From JBBIOI01 sp037443425 (lineage in GTDB: Bacteria > Desulfobacterota > BSN033 > UBA1163): DNA of 64,000 nucleotides. Below the pieces are notes generated by a model. The model was given only the letters and a program-made list of their open reading frames with translations. It did no database searches and was not told where the DNA came from. The position numbers were made by a program, and so were the translations under genes. The stretch lies in the NCBI GenBank assembly GCA_037443425.1, contig JBBIOI010000001.1, positions 1 to 64,000 of the forward strand, written 5' to 3'. Below, piece by piece: positions 17,771-26,688 of this stretch (positions within the stretch are counted from its first letter, which is position 1; each line of letters begins with the position of its first letter).

Positions 17771-18760
17771 TCATTTTTTTGCTCCTGGCTTTATACCTGC
17801 TTTTTGCATAAGATCCTTAAAAAATGCCATCTCATCAGCAACCTCTTTTCTAAACTCTTCGCCTCTTTTAAAATCCGAAACATAATCAAATTTTTGGGTT
17901 GCTGAAATCACATTAGGATCTTTCATTGTTTTCTCAGCCGCCTCTTCCCATTTTTTTACAATAGAAGGCGGGAGGCCTTTTGGTCCAACAAGACCAATTC
18001 CTGTGGTTATAACTGTTTTTTTATAACCTTTCTCAAAGGCAGTAGGGATATCAGGATATGAAGGATGACGCTTTTCAGAAAACATTGCCAATATACGTGC
18101 CTTTCCAGCCAGGTATTGCGATTTTATTGGTGGAATTGATATAAAGGCAGCATCGATATGGCCTCCAAGAAGCTGTGGAACCACTTCTCCTCCACCGCCA
18201 AATGCAACTGGAACAATCTCTATATTTGCATCCTGATTAAATATATGAAGTGCCATATATGGAGTTGTTCCAACACCTGGTGTCCCTGCCTTCAGTTTCT
18301 TAGGATTTGCACGGGCATAAGAAACAAGATCCTCTAATGTTTTAAATGGAGACTCTGTCCTTACAGAAACTGTATGAAGAAATATAGCAAATTTGGCAAT
18401 ATATGTGAGGTCATTAATTGTATCAAATGGTATATTAGGTGTAAAAAGAGGAGTAAGATTCAGGGTATCAGAGTTTCCTGCAGCAAGTGTATATCCGTCA
18501 GGTCTTGCATTTACTACAGTAGATGTCCCAACAATTCCACCGCCACCTGGCTTATTAAGGATTGCTATTGTGCCACCAATGTTTTTGCTAAGCGTATCTG
18601 CAACAGTCCTCCAGAAAATATCTGTTGCTCCACCCGGTGCAAATGGAACAACTATCTGAACAGTTGTTTTCGGATAATCCTGTGCAAATGAAAAACCGAT
18701 AAATAAAAGAGAGATAAAAATTATAAAAGGAAATAATTTACTATTTAATCTTCTCCGCAT
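17771..18760 (-). CDS. tctC: Tripartite tricarboxylate transporter substrate-binding protein, TctC/Bug
   Basis: The 329-residue protein has a Sec signal peptide (RRRLN, then a hydrophobic run ending at FSFAQ). The mature part begins with the Bug-family motif VQIVVPFAPGGATD and has the ILNKPGGGG loop. It delivers carboxylates to TctAB. Order in this operon is tctB-tctA-tctC followed by the flavoprotein, ferredoxin and old yellow enzyme, all closely spaced on the minus strand. Confidence 0.93.
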   Translation of the reverse strand: MRRRLNSKLFPFIIFISLLFIGFSFAQDYPKTTVQIVVPFAPGGATDIFWRTVADTLSKNIGGTIAILNKPGGGGIVGTSTVVNARPDGYTLAAGNSDTLNLTPLFTPNIPFDTINDLTYIAKFAIFLHTVSVRTESPFKTLEDLVSYARANPKKLKAGTPGVGTTPYMALHIFNQDANIEIVPVAFGGGGEVVPQLLGGHIDAAFISIPPIKSQYLAGKARILAMFSEKRHPSYPDIPTAFEKGYKKTVITTGIGLVGPKGLPPSIVKKWEEAAEKTMKDPNVISATQKFDYVSDFKRGEEFRKEVADEMAFFKDLMQKAGIKPGAKK

Positions 18761-18808
18761 AACACACCTCCTATTTATATTTTTTCTTATACTGCCATTG
18801 AAGGCCCT

Positions 18809-20308
18809 TCAATCTGCTCTAAGATCCTCTCTTAATCTACCCTTCCTTAAGAAGAGTGGTGAAAAAAGTATAATTAATGCTATTAAAATAAAAATTGCTG
18901 ATAAGGGCCTCGTAAAAAAGATTCCAAAATTTCCATCTGAAAGCACAAGCGATCTTCTAAATGCATTTTCCATCATTGGACCAAGTACAAGTGCCAAAAC
19001 CAATGGGGCTGCCTCAAGATCGAACTTCTTCATTCCGTATCCAATAAGACCAAATATAACCATTATCACAACATCATATGGATTATTATTTGTAACATAA
19101 GAACCGATGATACAAAAGAGCAGTATCAACGAAAAAAGAAAATGGTATGGAACTTTAAGAATCTTAACCCAAAGGCCGATTAAGGGAAGATTTAAAATAA
19201 GAAGCATCACATTTCCTACATAAAGGCTCGCAATAACTCCCCAAAATACTTCGGGTGATTCTTTTATAAGAAGAGGCCCTGGACGCAAGCCATGCATCAT
19301 TAATGCCCCGAGCAGTAAGGCAGTGGATGCACCAGTTGGGATACCAAGACTTAGTGTCGGCACGAGTGTCCCGGATGAGGCAGCATTATTTGCTGCTTCA
19401 GGGCCTGAAACACCCTCTATAACTCCTGTCCCAAACTTTTCAGGATATTTTGATATCTTCTTTTCAAGGACATAAGATACAAATGTAGGAATTACAACAC
19501 TCATCCCTGGTATTACACCAAGGAAGAATCCAAGAAATGTTCCTCTTCCAATAGGGCCAATGCTTTTCTTCCAGTCTTCACGATTTGGTAGAAGACCTTT
19601 TATCTTGGTTTCAAAGATTTCTTGTTTAAAGGCTTTCTCTACATTCAAAAGTACCTCAGAGACACCAAAAAGTCCAATGACAACCTGTACCAGCCCTATC
19701 CCGTCCATAAGTGTTGTTATTTTGTAAACAAATCTTGGAACACCGGTCATAGGATCAAGCCCTACTGTTCCTAAAAGAAGCCCAAAGCAAACCATAATCA
19801 GGGCATTAATCATTGAACCTCTTGCAAGATAAACCAATATACTTAAGCCAAGAATCATAAGGGCAAAATATTCAGGTGGACCGAATCTTAGGGCAAATTT
19901 TGCAAGCGTGGGTGCAAGTCCTATTAACAGAAAGATACTTATTGTTCCTGCAATAAATGAACCAAATGCTGAGATTCCAAGTGCAGGACCTGCCCTACCC
20001 TTACGTGCCATTTGATAGCCATCAAGACAGGTAATAACAGATGCAGCCTCACCTGGTATATTAACGAGGATGGAGGTTGTCGACCCTCCATACATTGCAC
20101 CATACATAATACCAGCAAGGAGAATTACTGCTGAAGCTGGTGGGACATAGAATGTTGCAGGCAGAAGCAATGCCAAAGCAGCTGGAGGCCCTACACCGGG
20201 AAGAACTCCAACCAGAGTTCCCACAAGCACCCCCACAAAGCAGTATAAAAGATTCATTGGTGTTAAGGCTACTGAAAAGCCAAATAGAAGTGCTTTTATT
20301 GTTTCCAT
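18809..20308 (-). CDS. tctA: Tripartite tricarboxylate transporter large membrane subunit, TctA
   Basis: 499 residues with about eleven or twelve hydrophobic segments. TctA hallmarks are seen: VGVLPGVGPPAALALLLPATF near the start, YGAMYGGSTTSILVNIPGEAASV, and the internal-repeat counterpart IPGMSVVIPTFVSY with PEAANNAASSGTLVPTLSLGIPTG. It forms the sodium- or proton-driven translocation path. It is about 67% of the operon's membrane mass and is closely similar to the copy at 24530, including the EAF/MENAFRRSLVLSDGN tail. Confidence 0.95.
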   Translation of the reverse strand: METIKALLFGFSVALTPMNLLYCFVGVLVGTLVGVLPGVGPPAALALLLPATFYVPPASAVILLAGIMYGAMYGGSTTSILVNIPGEAASVITCLDGYQMARKGRAGPALGISAFGSFIAGTISIFLLIGLAPTLAKFALRFGPPEYFALMILGLSILVYLARGSMINALIMVCFGLLLGTVGLDPMTGVPRFVYKITTLMDGIGLVQVVIGLFGVSEVLLNVEKAFKQEIFETKIKGLLPNREDWKKSIGPIGRGTFLGFFLGVIPGMSVVIPTFVSYVLEKKISKYPEKFGTGVIEGVSGPEAANNAASSGTLVPTLSLGIPTGASTALLLGALMMHGLRPGPLLIKESPEVFWGVIASLYVGNVMLLILNLPLIGLWVKILKVPYHFLFSLILLFCIIGSYVTNNNPYDVVIMVIFGLIGYGMKKFDLEAAPLVLALVLGPMMENAFRRSLVLSDGNFGIFFTRPLSAIFILIALIILFSPLFLRKGRLREDLRAD

Positions 20309-20328
20309 ATCTTCCTCTACAACTCCAT

Positions 20329-20781
20329 TTAGAATCCAAAGATCCCTCGAGGGATCTGAGCCTTTAGAAAGACATTAAAAACTAAATTTGTTAAAATGGC
20401 TATTATTATACCACCTAAAATGGATGTCCTCCATGACTGAGGTTCTACAAACTTGAGAAGAATGGTCATTAGTAGAAATGTGTTTATTAGGAAACCAACT
20501 TTTTCAAGTGATAATGCATATCCAATTAAAAGAAGAACGATCAAAATTATATTCCACCACCTAATTTTTTCAGAAGTAACAATTTGCCCTTTTCTTTCTA
20601 AGAGAGAAAGAACTAATGCCACAATTGATAAAATTCCCATCACAAGACCAATACAAAATGGGAAAAAACCAGGGCCAGGTTGGTTGAACTCACCAATTTT
20701 AAGCTTTAATGCTTCGTGACACGTAATTACTGAGAGGAGAAACCAGAATAGGCTCGAATAAACTTTTACCCTTCTTTTCAT
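20329..20781 (-). CDS. tctB: Tripartite tricarboxylate transporter small membrane subunit, TctB
   Basis: The 150-residue protein has four hydrophobic helices and the family's GPGFFPFCIGLVMG segment after the first. It ends with the conserved LKAQIPRGIFGF. It is first in the tctBAC operon. Upstream, at 20842-20868 on the minus strand, TTGACA and TATAAC occur with a 15-base gap, a weak promoter candidate next to repeat-derived sequence. Confidence 0.9.
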   Translation of the reverse strand: MKRRVKVYSSLFWFLLSVITCHEALKLKIGEFNQPGPGFFPFCIGLVMGILSIVALVLSLLERKGQIVTSEKIRWWNIILIVLLLIGYALSLEKVGFLINTFLLMTILLKFVEPQSWRTSILGGIIIAILTNLVFNVFLKAQIPRGIFGF

Positions 20782-20883
20782 TATCTCAAACCTTTTACTT
20801 TGAATTTTTTGTTATTCATTCAATAAAAAATTACATGATAAGTTATATTATACAAAAAAAATTGTCAATATATAAAGTTGAGA

Positions 20884-20932
20884 GTCTTGAAAAAGTCTTT
20901 GAAAGAATGAATGGATATTGTTCAAAACTGCC
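20884..20932 (+). repeat. Repeat A end fragment
   Basis: GAAAAAGTCTTTGAAAGA followed by TTCAAAAC reproduces the left end of repeat A with several changes. It abuts repeat B copy 3 and lies in the 20782-21093 gap, where no other feature is seen. Confidence 0.5.
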
Positions 20933-21120
20933 TTTTTTATCAGTCATTGTGAGCACCCATAGGGTGTGTAGCAGTATAATTTTAAAAGAAGAGATTGCTT
21001 CGGTCGTTTCACTCCCTCGCAATGACCTCCTGTTTCCAGTCATTGCGAGCCTGAAGGGCTGGCAATCTTAAAAATTTATTGCTTAGCTCGGAATTAAAAT
21101 TTTGAAGAGATTGCTTCAGC
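20931..21120 (+). repeat. Repeat B copy 3, left arm of an inverted pair around a flavoprotein gene
   Basis: From TTTTTTATCAGTCATTG to GAGATTGCTTCAGC this matches, in inverted orientation, 22717-22920 on the other side of the flavoprotein gene. Shared details not found in other B copies include GCTTCGGTCGTTTCACTCCC and AATTTTAAAAGAAGAGATT. Its right end overlaps the 3' end of the flavoprotein CDS (stop at 21094). Confidence 0.8.
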
Positions 21121-22686
21121 TTGGTAATTATGTCTTATTTTGACAATAGGGAGCGAATCAATTACTATCTCATCATTCTTCTTCCTTATACATACATGTT
21201 TTAACCATTCATCATCAGTAGCTGGATAATCTGAACGAATATGTGTCCTTCGGGTCTCTCTTCGTGTCAAAGCTGCCTTTGTAACCATCTCAGCGGTTAA
21301 GAGTAAGTTATTAGCTTCAAGCGCTGAAAAGATATTATCGCTTGAAAGATTTAAAATCTTTACTCTTTTAATCTCTTCTAACTCACTTACAGCCATCTTG
21401 AGACTTTTTTCATCCCTTATTATGCCTACATTTTCCCACATTATTTGCTGAATCTCTTTTACCACTCCTTCAGGATCGATCGTTCCTTTGATACTATTAA
21501 TTCTTGATTTTTCATCTTCGATTTGATTTAATTCGATATCTAATCTCTCATTCTGTTTTGCAAATACTTTTGCATTTTTCCCAGTGATAAATCCAAAAAC
21601 CTGAGTCTCTAAAAACCCATTTCCCTGCATTCTATCTCCACCATGAAGACCTCCTGATGATTCACCAGCTGAAAAAAGACCTGGTAGTGGTGTTTCTCCC
21701 CTTTCATTTATTTTTGCTCCTCCAAGAATACGTTGAAAATCAATCTTAATCTCTATATGTTTTTTACCGACAAAATTCTTTGCAAAAGGAAGATCGGCAA
21801 TTGTCTCTGAAATCCCTTCGACTTCCCATATTAAAGGGCCACGACCTTCTTTCAATTCCCTATAAACTGCTTCTACTACCTTTGATCTTGGTGCTTTTTC
21901 TAATGCCTTAGGCTCGTACTTCTCCATGAATCTTTCACCTAAACGATTTAAATATCTACCACCAAACCTTGCTGCACCAGGTGGAGATTCTCTGAACTGT
22001 GTAAATTCCATATCGATTAGAGGGGCACCAGCATTAAATGCTAAGGCAAATGCATCCCCCGTGGTTCTATATTTTGGCTCTATAATATAAGGTGCGATAT
22101 TGGGATAAAGCCAATTTGCGCCACCTGCGGCGAGTATGACTGATTTTGCATTGAATACAAAAAACTCTCTATCCCTCGAAATTCCAAATGCACCAATAAC
22201 CCTTCCGTTCTTAATAAAAAGTTTTGTTATCATTATTCCTTCATGTATATTAACACCTCTCTTCTCTGCCTCCTTACGAAGAGGATTTACGATATTTGGA
22301 GAATCCACTGTTAGTCCCCGGGCCATCCTATGGCCTGCTCCTTTATAGAGAAATCGTGTCCCATCCTGATTCTTACGAAATCCAATTCCAAATGCCTCGA
22401 GACCTTCTATCACCTCTCGGCCCTTTTTTATGGCTTCGTAAACAAGATTCTGATCATTTATATAGCCTCCTGATTTAACCCAATCTTCAAAAAATAGATC
22501 AAAACTATCATCTGGATTAAAAGGAGAAGCCAATCCATAGAGACATGCAGGACTGCTTCCACTTTCGCCCACCTTACCCTTATCTACAAGATCTACCTTA
22601 ATTCCATCTTCGATACACTCAATAGAAGCTCGGCAAGCTGTGGCCCCACCTCCAATGATTAATACGTCTGTTAAAATATTTTTCAT
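21094..22686 (-). CDS. FAD-dependent oxidoreductase, fumarate reductase flavoprotein-like; C-terminus derived from a repeat
   Basis: The 530-residue paralogue of the protein at 16077 has FAD motif VLIIGGGATACRASIEC, second site GLFSAGESSGGLHGGDRMQGNGF and the RRETRRTHIRSDYPATDDEW block. A GGGAG site precedes ATG 22686. The last eight residues (AEAISSKF) and the stop codon are encoded inside repeat B, where the homologous protein has a different ending. It stands alone between two divergent tct operons and is bracketed by inverted repeats, so it may have been moved as a cassette. No ferredoxin accompanies it. The function probably parallels its relative, with a substrate imported by one of the Tct systems. 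Confidence 0.85.
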   Translation of the reverse strand: MKNILTDVLIIGGGATACRASIECIEDGIKVDLVDKGKVGESGSSPACLYGLASPFNPDDSFDLFFEDWVKSGGYINDQNLVYEAIKKGREVIEGLEAFGIGFRKNQDGTRFLYKGAGHRMARGLTVDSPNIVNPLRKEAEKRGVNIHEGIMITKLFIKNGRVIGAFGISRDREFFVFNAKSVILAAGGANWLYPNIAPYIIEPKYRTTGDAFALAFNAGAPLIDMEFTQFRESPPGAARFGGRYLNRLGERFMEKYEPKALEKAPRSKVVEAVYRELKEGRGPLIWEVEGISETIADLPFAKNFVGKKHIEIKIDFQRILGGAKINERGETPLPGLFSAGESSGGLHGGDRMQGNGFLETQVFGFITGKNAKVFAKQNERLDIELNQIEDEKSRINSIKGTIDPEGVVKEIQQIMWENVGIIRDEKSLKMAVSELEEIKRVKILNLSSDNIFSALEANNLLLTAEMVTKAALTRRETRRTHIRSDYPATDDEWLKHVCIRKKNDEIVIDSLPIVKIRHNYQAEAISSKF

Positions 22687-22716
22687 CTCAATCTCCCTTT
22701 CTTAATAAAATTCAAA

Positions 22717-22920
22717 ATTGTCATTGCGAGCGAAGCGAGAAACCTATGGGATTGCCACGCCCTTCGGGCTCGCAATGACTTGAAGCAAGAGATCATTGCG
22801 AGGGAGTGAAACGACCGAAGTAATCTCTTCTTTTAAAATTAGACTGCTATGCATCATCTGGCTTCTTGCAATGACTGATACAAAGATAGAAACTTTTAGT
22901 AAAAAATCGCTTAATTTAAT
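22717..22920 (-). repeat. Repeat B copy 4, right arm of the inverted pair
   Basis: Reverse complement of 20931-21120 with mismatches; it ends in AGTAAAAAATCGCTTAATTT, the outer border seen in other copies. The 22687-23075 gap otherwise holds only the promoter and ribosome site of the second tct operon. Confidence 0.8.
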
Positions 22921-23010
22921 TATTTATAATATTTTGCGCTTTTTGTAAAAAAATTTTTTAAATAATTTTTCAGAGGTGTAAAAAAAATGCTTACGTCTCG
23001 AATAAAAAAT

Positions 23011-23039
23011 TTGACTTTTTGAAAAATTTAAAATATAAG
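23011..23039 (+). promoter_or_regulatory. Sigma-70-like promoter of tctCBA
   Basis: TTGACT (23011-23016) and TATAAG (23034-23039) are separated by 17 bases, followed after about 20 bases by GAGGAGGGTGAG and the ATG at 23076. Confidence 0.65.
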
Positions 23040-23075
23040 AAATTATTAAAAACCAATTGAGGAGGGTGAGTAAAA

Positions 23076-24059
23076 ATGTTAATCAAAAAGAAACAAATCT
23101 TTATTTTAATACTTTCTTTATTTCTGTTTGTTATCTCCATAAACCTTGTCTACTCACAGGAAAAATATCCGTCCCGGCCTATAGAGCTTGTTGTACCATT
23201 TGCACCTGGAGGAACAGCTGATGTGGCAGCAAGGACATACAGCGATGTATTATCCAAGAACCTAAAAGTTACTGTTAATGTTGTTAACAGAGCTGGTGGA
23301 ACAGGAATTCAAGGAGTCACATATGTTGTGAGGAGCAAGAAGGATGGCTACACTATTCTTGGAACTACAGACACACCACTTATGATTATGCCAGTCATAA
23401 ATAAAGAGGTAACATATGACCCTTTAAAGGATGTTATCCCTATAGCTCACCTGGGTTATGCCCCCGGCATTATTGCAGTTAAAAGCGACTCTCCGTTTAA
23501 GACACTTAGCCAACTGGTTGAATATGCACGTCAGAATCCCGGTAAGCTCAAAAACAGTTCAGCAGGGATTGGAACAGAATCATTTTTTAATCTACAAATA
23601 CTCTGTAGCAAAGAAAAGATTAAAATACCAACAATTCCTTTTAAAAGCGGAGGAGAAGCGGTTGTATCACTTCTTGGAGGACACACAGATTTAACCTCGA
23701 GTAGCCTTGCATCACTTAAACCTCAACTCAAGGCTGGAACAATCCGAGGCCTTGCTATCTTTACAAAAAAACGTCATCCTGAATTCCCCGATATTCCAAC
23801 TGCTCAAGAATTGGGATACCCTGAAATTATACTCAACGTATGGAGTGGAGTCTTTGCGCCAGCCGGGGTACCGAAAGAGGTCTTAGATGTATTGGTAACT
23901 GCTGTTGAAAAAACTTTTAAAGATCCTGAAGTCATTCAACGTGCTACCAATGCAGGGTTAATTGTAGAGTATTTAGGTCCTGAAGAAACCCGTAAGCTCC
24001 TTGAAACAGGGATAAATATAGTAAAAAAACTTGCACCTGAGTCAGGTTTGGTTAAATAA
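23076..24059 (+). CDS. tctC: Tripartite tricarboxylate transporter substrate-binding protein, TctC/Bug (second system)
   Basis: The 327-residue protein has a signal peptide (LIKKKQ, a long hydrophobic run, cleavage near VYSQE). The mature start IELVVPFAPGGTADVAARTY is the Bug motif, with VNRAGGTG following. A strong GGAGGGTGAG site precedes the ATG. It is first in a plus-strand C-B-A operon, opposite in direction and order to the first system. The binding-site residues differ from the first copy, so a different carboxylate is likely. Confidence 0.93.
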   Translation: MLIKKKQIFILILSLFLFVISINLVYSQEKYPSRPIELVVPFAPGGTADVAARTYSDVLSKNLKVTVNVVNRAGGTGIQGVTYVVRSKKDGYTILGTTDTPLMIMPVINKEVTYDPLKDVIPIAHLGYAPGIIAVKSDSPFKTLSQLVEYARQNPGKLKNSSAGIGTESFFNLQILCSKEKIKIPTIPFKSGGEAVVSLLGGHTDLTSSSLASLKPQLKAGTIRGLAIFTKKRHPEFPDIPTAQELGYPEIILNVWSGVFAPAGVPKEVLDVLVTAVEKTFKDPEVIQRATNAGLIVEYLGPEETRKLLETGINIVKKLAPESGLVK

Positions 24060-24079
24060 AAATAGAAATCAATTTTCAA

Positions 24080-24520
24080 ATGAGAGATGATATAAAAAGT
24101 GGCATCTTCTTTTTAATAATATCTTTACTAATAGTTTTTGAATCAATAAGGGTTGAATTGGGCACATTTCTATCTCCTGGGTCTGGCTTCTTAACATTTG
24201 GCATTGGCATAGTCTTATGTGGACTCTCTATTGCCTTGATATTAAAAGAGTTAAAATTTAGATCATCTTTAAAATCTCTAAAACCCATATCAAAGCGAGT
24301 CATCCTGGCATTGATTTCTCTCTTTATTTACAGTCTTGTCCTTGAATATTTGGGCTTTTTAATCCCAACATTTTTCCTTGTAATGATACTTTTTCAACTT
24401 GGCCAGAAAAGAAACTGGTGGTTTACTGTAGTTGTAAGTTTAGTTATTACTTTTCTTGCATATTTTATATTTGGGTCACTTTTGCACGTTTACTTTCCCA
24501 GGGGAATTTTCAGAATTTAA
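24080..24520 (+). CDS. tctB: Tripartite tricarboxylate transporter small membrane subunit, TctB (second system)
   Basis: The 146-residue, four-helix protein has SPGSGFLTFGIGIVLCGLS after helix 1 and the conserved ending LLHVYFPRGIFRI. It lies 20 bases after tctC and 9 before tctA. No strong ribosome site is visible, which suggests coupling to tctC translation. Confidence 0.9.
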   Translation: MRDDIKSGIFFLIISLLIVFESIRVELGTFLSPGSGFLTFGIGIVLCGLSIALILKELKFRSSLKSLKPISKRVILALISLFIYSLVLEYLGFLIPTFFLVMILFQLGQKRNWWFTVVVSLVITFLAYFIFGSLLHVYFPRGIFRI

Positions 24521-24529
24521 GGGGATTAC

Positions 24530-26023
24530 TTGGAGACATTAAATAATATATTTTATGGTTTTAGTGTTTTACTTACACCATTAAACCTCCTATATTGTTT
24601 TATCGGTGTACTTCTGGGAACTCTTGTAGGTGTACTTCCAGGGCTGGGACCCTCTGCTACGATTGCCCTTCTCTTACCAATGATCTTTCATGGCAATCCA
24701 GTCTCATCCATTATAATGCTTGCCGGAATTACTTATGGGGCTCAATATGGTGGGTCAACAACCTCTATACTACTTAACATCCCTGGTGAGGCCTCTTCGG
24801 TTATAACATGTATTGATGGACACCAGATGGCAAAAAAAGGCCTAGCGGGACCTGCCCTCGGAATCGCAGCCTTAGGCTCTTTTATAGCTGGCACTATTGG
24901 GGTTATAGGTCTTATGCTATTTGCACCTGCGCTGGCTAAATTTGCCTTGCGCTTTGGTCCTCCTGAATTTTTCTCTCTCGCTGTAATGAGCCTGACACTT
25001 GTGACTTATGTAAGTAGAGGCTCTATCATAAAAAGCCTTATGATGGCATGCCTCGGTCTTGCCATGAGTCTTGTTGGTATGGACCCAATCACTTCGAGAT
25101 TGAGATTTACATTCGGACTCTCTGCCCTAATGGATGGTTTCGAGCTTGTCTATGTTGCAATGGGATTATTTGGCATGAGTGAAGTTTTGGTAAATCTTGA
25201 TAAGGCTATGAGGAGAGAGATTCTTGAAACAGAAATAAAAAACCTGCTCCCCAACAAGCAAGACTGGAAAGATTCAGCTAAACCTATTGCACGAGGCACG
25301 ATAATCGGATTCTTCTTTGGCATCATTCCAGGGTTTGGGCAGGCAATCCCAACTTTTCTATCTTACGCTATTGAGAAAAAATTCTCCAAAAACCCTGAAA
25401 AATTTGGGAAAGGTGCAATCGAAGGGGTAGCAGGACCTGAATCAGCAAACAACGCTGCATCAAGCGGTACATTTATCCCGCTTCTAAGTCTTGGAATACC
25501 AGTAAACCCATCAACAGCTATTCTGCTTGGTGCACTTATGATCTTAGGTCTTCAGCCCGGTCCCCTTTTGATTTCTTCGCGTCCGGACCTGTTCTGGGGT
25601 GTAATAGCAAGTATGTATATAGGAAATACCTTTCTTGTCTTATTGAACTTACCACTCATAGGCCTCTGGGTACAAATGCTCAAGGTCCCTTACTCTATTC
25701 TTTATGTACTGATTATACTTATCTGTCAGATCGGTGCCTATAGTATAAATAACGATGTAAATGATGTCTTGCTCGTTAATATCTTTGGATTCTTTGGCTA
25801 TCTTATGAAACGTTATGAGTTCGAAGGTGCACCATTAATTATGGCCCTTGTTTTAGGCCGTATGCTTGAAAGTTCTTTGAGAAGGGCCCTTATGATGTCC
25901 GATGGAAATCCTATGATCTTTTTGACAAGACCTATATCTGCTCTATTTCTTATAATTGCTTTAATACTGTTACTTTCTCCCCTATTTACCATAAAGAGAA
26001 TCGTTGAAGAACCTGCTGATTAA
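24530..26023 (+). CDS. tctA: Tripartite tricarboxylate transporter large membrane subunit, TctA (second system)
   Basis: The 497 residues include VGVLPGLGPSATIALLLPM, YGAQYGGSTTSILLNIPGEASSV and PESANNAASSGTFIPLLSLGIP, the two pseudo-repeats of TctA. The start is TTG at 24530 with AAGGGGATTAC just upstream; this gives METLNNIFYGFSVLLTPLNLL, colinear with METIKALLFGFSVALTPMNLL of the first copy. The two TctA proteins are close paralogues, so the transporters probably arose by duplication within this lineage. Confidence 0.95.
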   Translation: METLNNIFYGFSVLLTPLNLLYCFIGVLLGTLVGVLPGLGPSATIALLLPMIFHGNPVSSIIMLAGITYGAQYGGSTTSILLNIPGEASSVITCIDGHQMAKKGLAGPALGIAALGSFIAGTIGVIGLMLFAPALAKFALRFGPPEFFSLAVMSLTLVTYVSRGSIIKSLMMACLGLAMSLVGMDPITSRLRFTFGLSALMDGFELVYVAMGLFGMSEVLVNLDKAMRREILETEIKNLLPNKQDWKDSAKPIARGTIIGFFFGIIPGFGQAIPTFLSYAIEKKFSKNPEKFGKGAIEGVAGPESANNAASSGTFIPLLSLGIPVNPSTAILLGALMILGLQPGPLLISSRPDLFWGVIASMYIGNTFLVLLNLPLIGLWVQMLKVPYSILYVLIILICQIGAYSINNDVNDVLLVNIFGFFGYLMKRYEFEGAPLIMALVLGRMLESSLRRALMMSDGNPMIFLTRPISALFLIIALILLLSPLFTIKRIVEEPAD

Positions 26024-26026
26024 TAA

Positions 26027-26512
26027 TTATTTTATTAGATGACTACTTAGAATCATGTGGGGTGGTAAAGGAGCACCAACTACTTCCCCTTTTGCACATA
26101 TCTCTCCATTAGCTAATAACGTAACTTCTACAACAATCTTACGGCCTCTTATTTCCCTTAATCTTCCCCTCACCTCTAACTGAACTCCCAGAGGTGTTGG
26201 TCTTAAGTAATCCACGTGTAATGATGCGGTTACATATCTCAATTTGGGTTCAGATCCAATCTCGCGACCTTTGGCCTTATATGCAGCTGCAACAGCGGTT
26301 CCTATACCATGACAGTCTATAATTGATGCAATTAAACCACCGTATACATATCCTGGGACTGAAATATGATAAGGTTTTGGAATAAAAAAGGCAACTGTTT
26401 CATCACCATCCAAATAGCTTTTAAGTTTATAACCACTTTGATTTAATTGACCACAACCAAAACATTGATTAAACTCATCGGGATAGTATTCTTGAATTGC
26501 TTTCTTTGACAT
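26027..26512 (-). CDS. Hotdog-fold thioesterase, PaaI family
   Basis: The 161-residue protein has an N-terminal CFGCG pair, seen in a subgroup of hotdog proteins, and the PaaI-like core GYVYGGLIASIIDCHGIGTAVA followed by HVDYLRPTPLG and GRLREIRGRKIVVEVTL. It probably hydrolyses acyl-CoA esters, perhaps releasing stalled aromatic or aliphatic intermediates. It converges with tctA with 3 bases between stops and is monocistronic. Confidence 0.82.
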   Translation of the reverse strand: MSKKAIQEYYPDEFNQCFGCGQLNQSGYKLKSYLDGDETVAFFIPKPYHISVPGYVYGGLIASIIDCHGIGTAVAAAYKAKGREIGSEPKLRYVTASLHVDYLRPTPLGVQLEVRGRLREIRGRKIVVEVTLLANGEICAKGEVVGAPLPPHMILSSHLIK

Positions 26513-26688
26513 AGAAAATCTCCTTTTTATTAATCAAATTAATTATCATTTCTTTTACACTGTGTCAAATTTATCACCATCAATTTGATTCCAGGTTATG
26601 GATATAAATGGAATCGAGCAGGGATCCAGACCGAGGTGAGGTAAGGTAAAATAATGAATTCATCTCTTATAAATGATAAAATTAAAAT

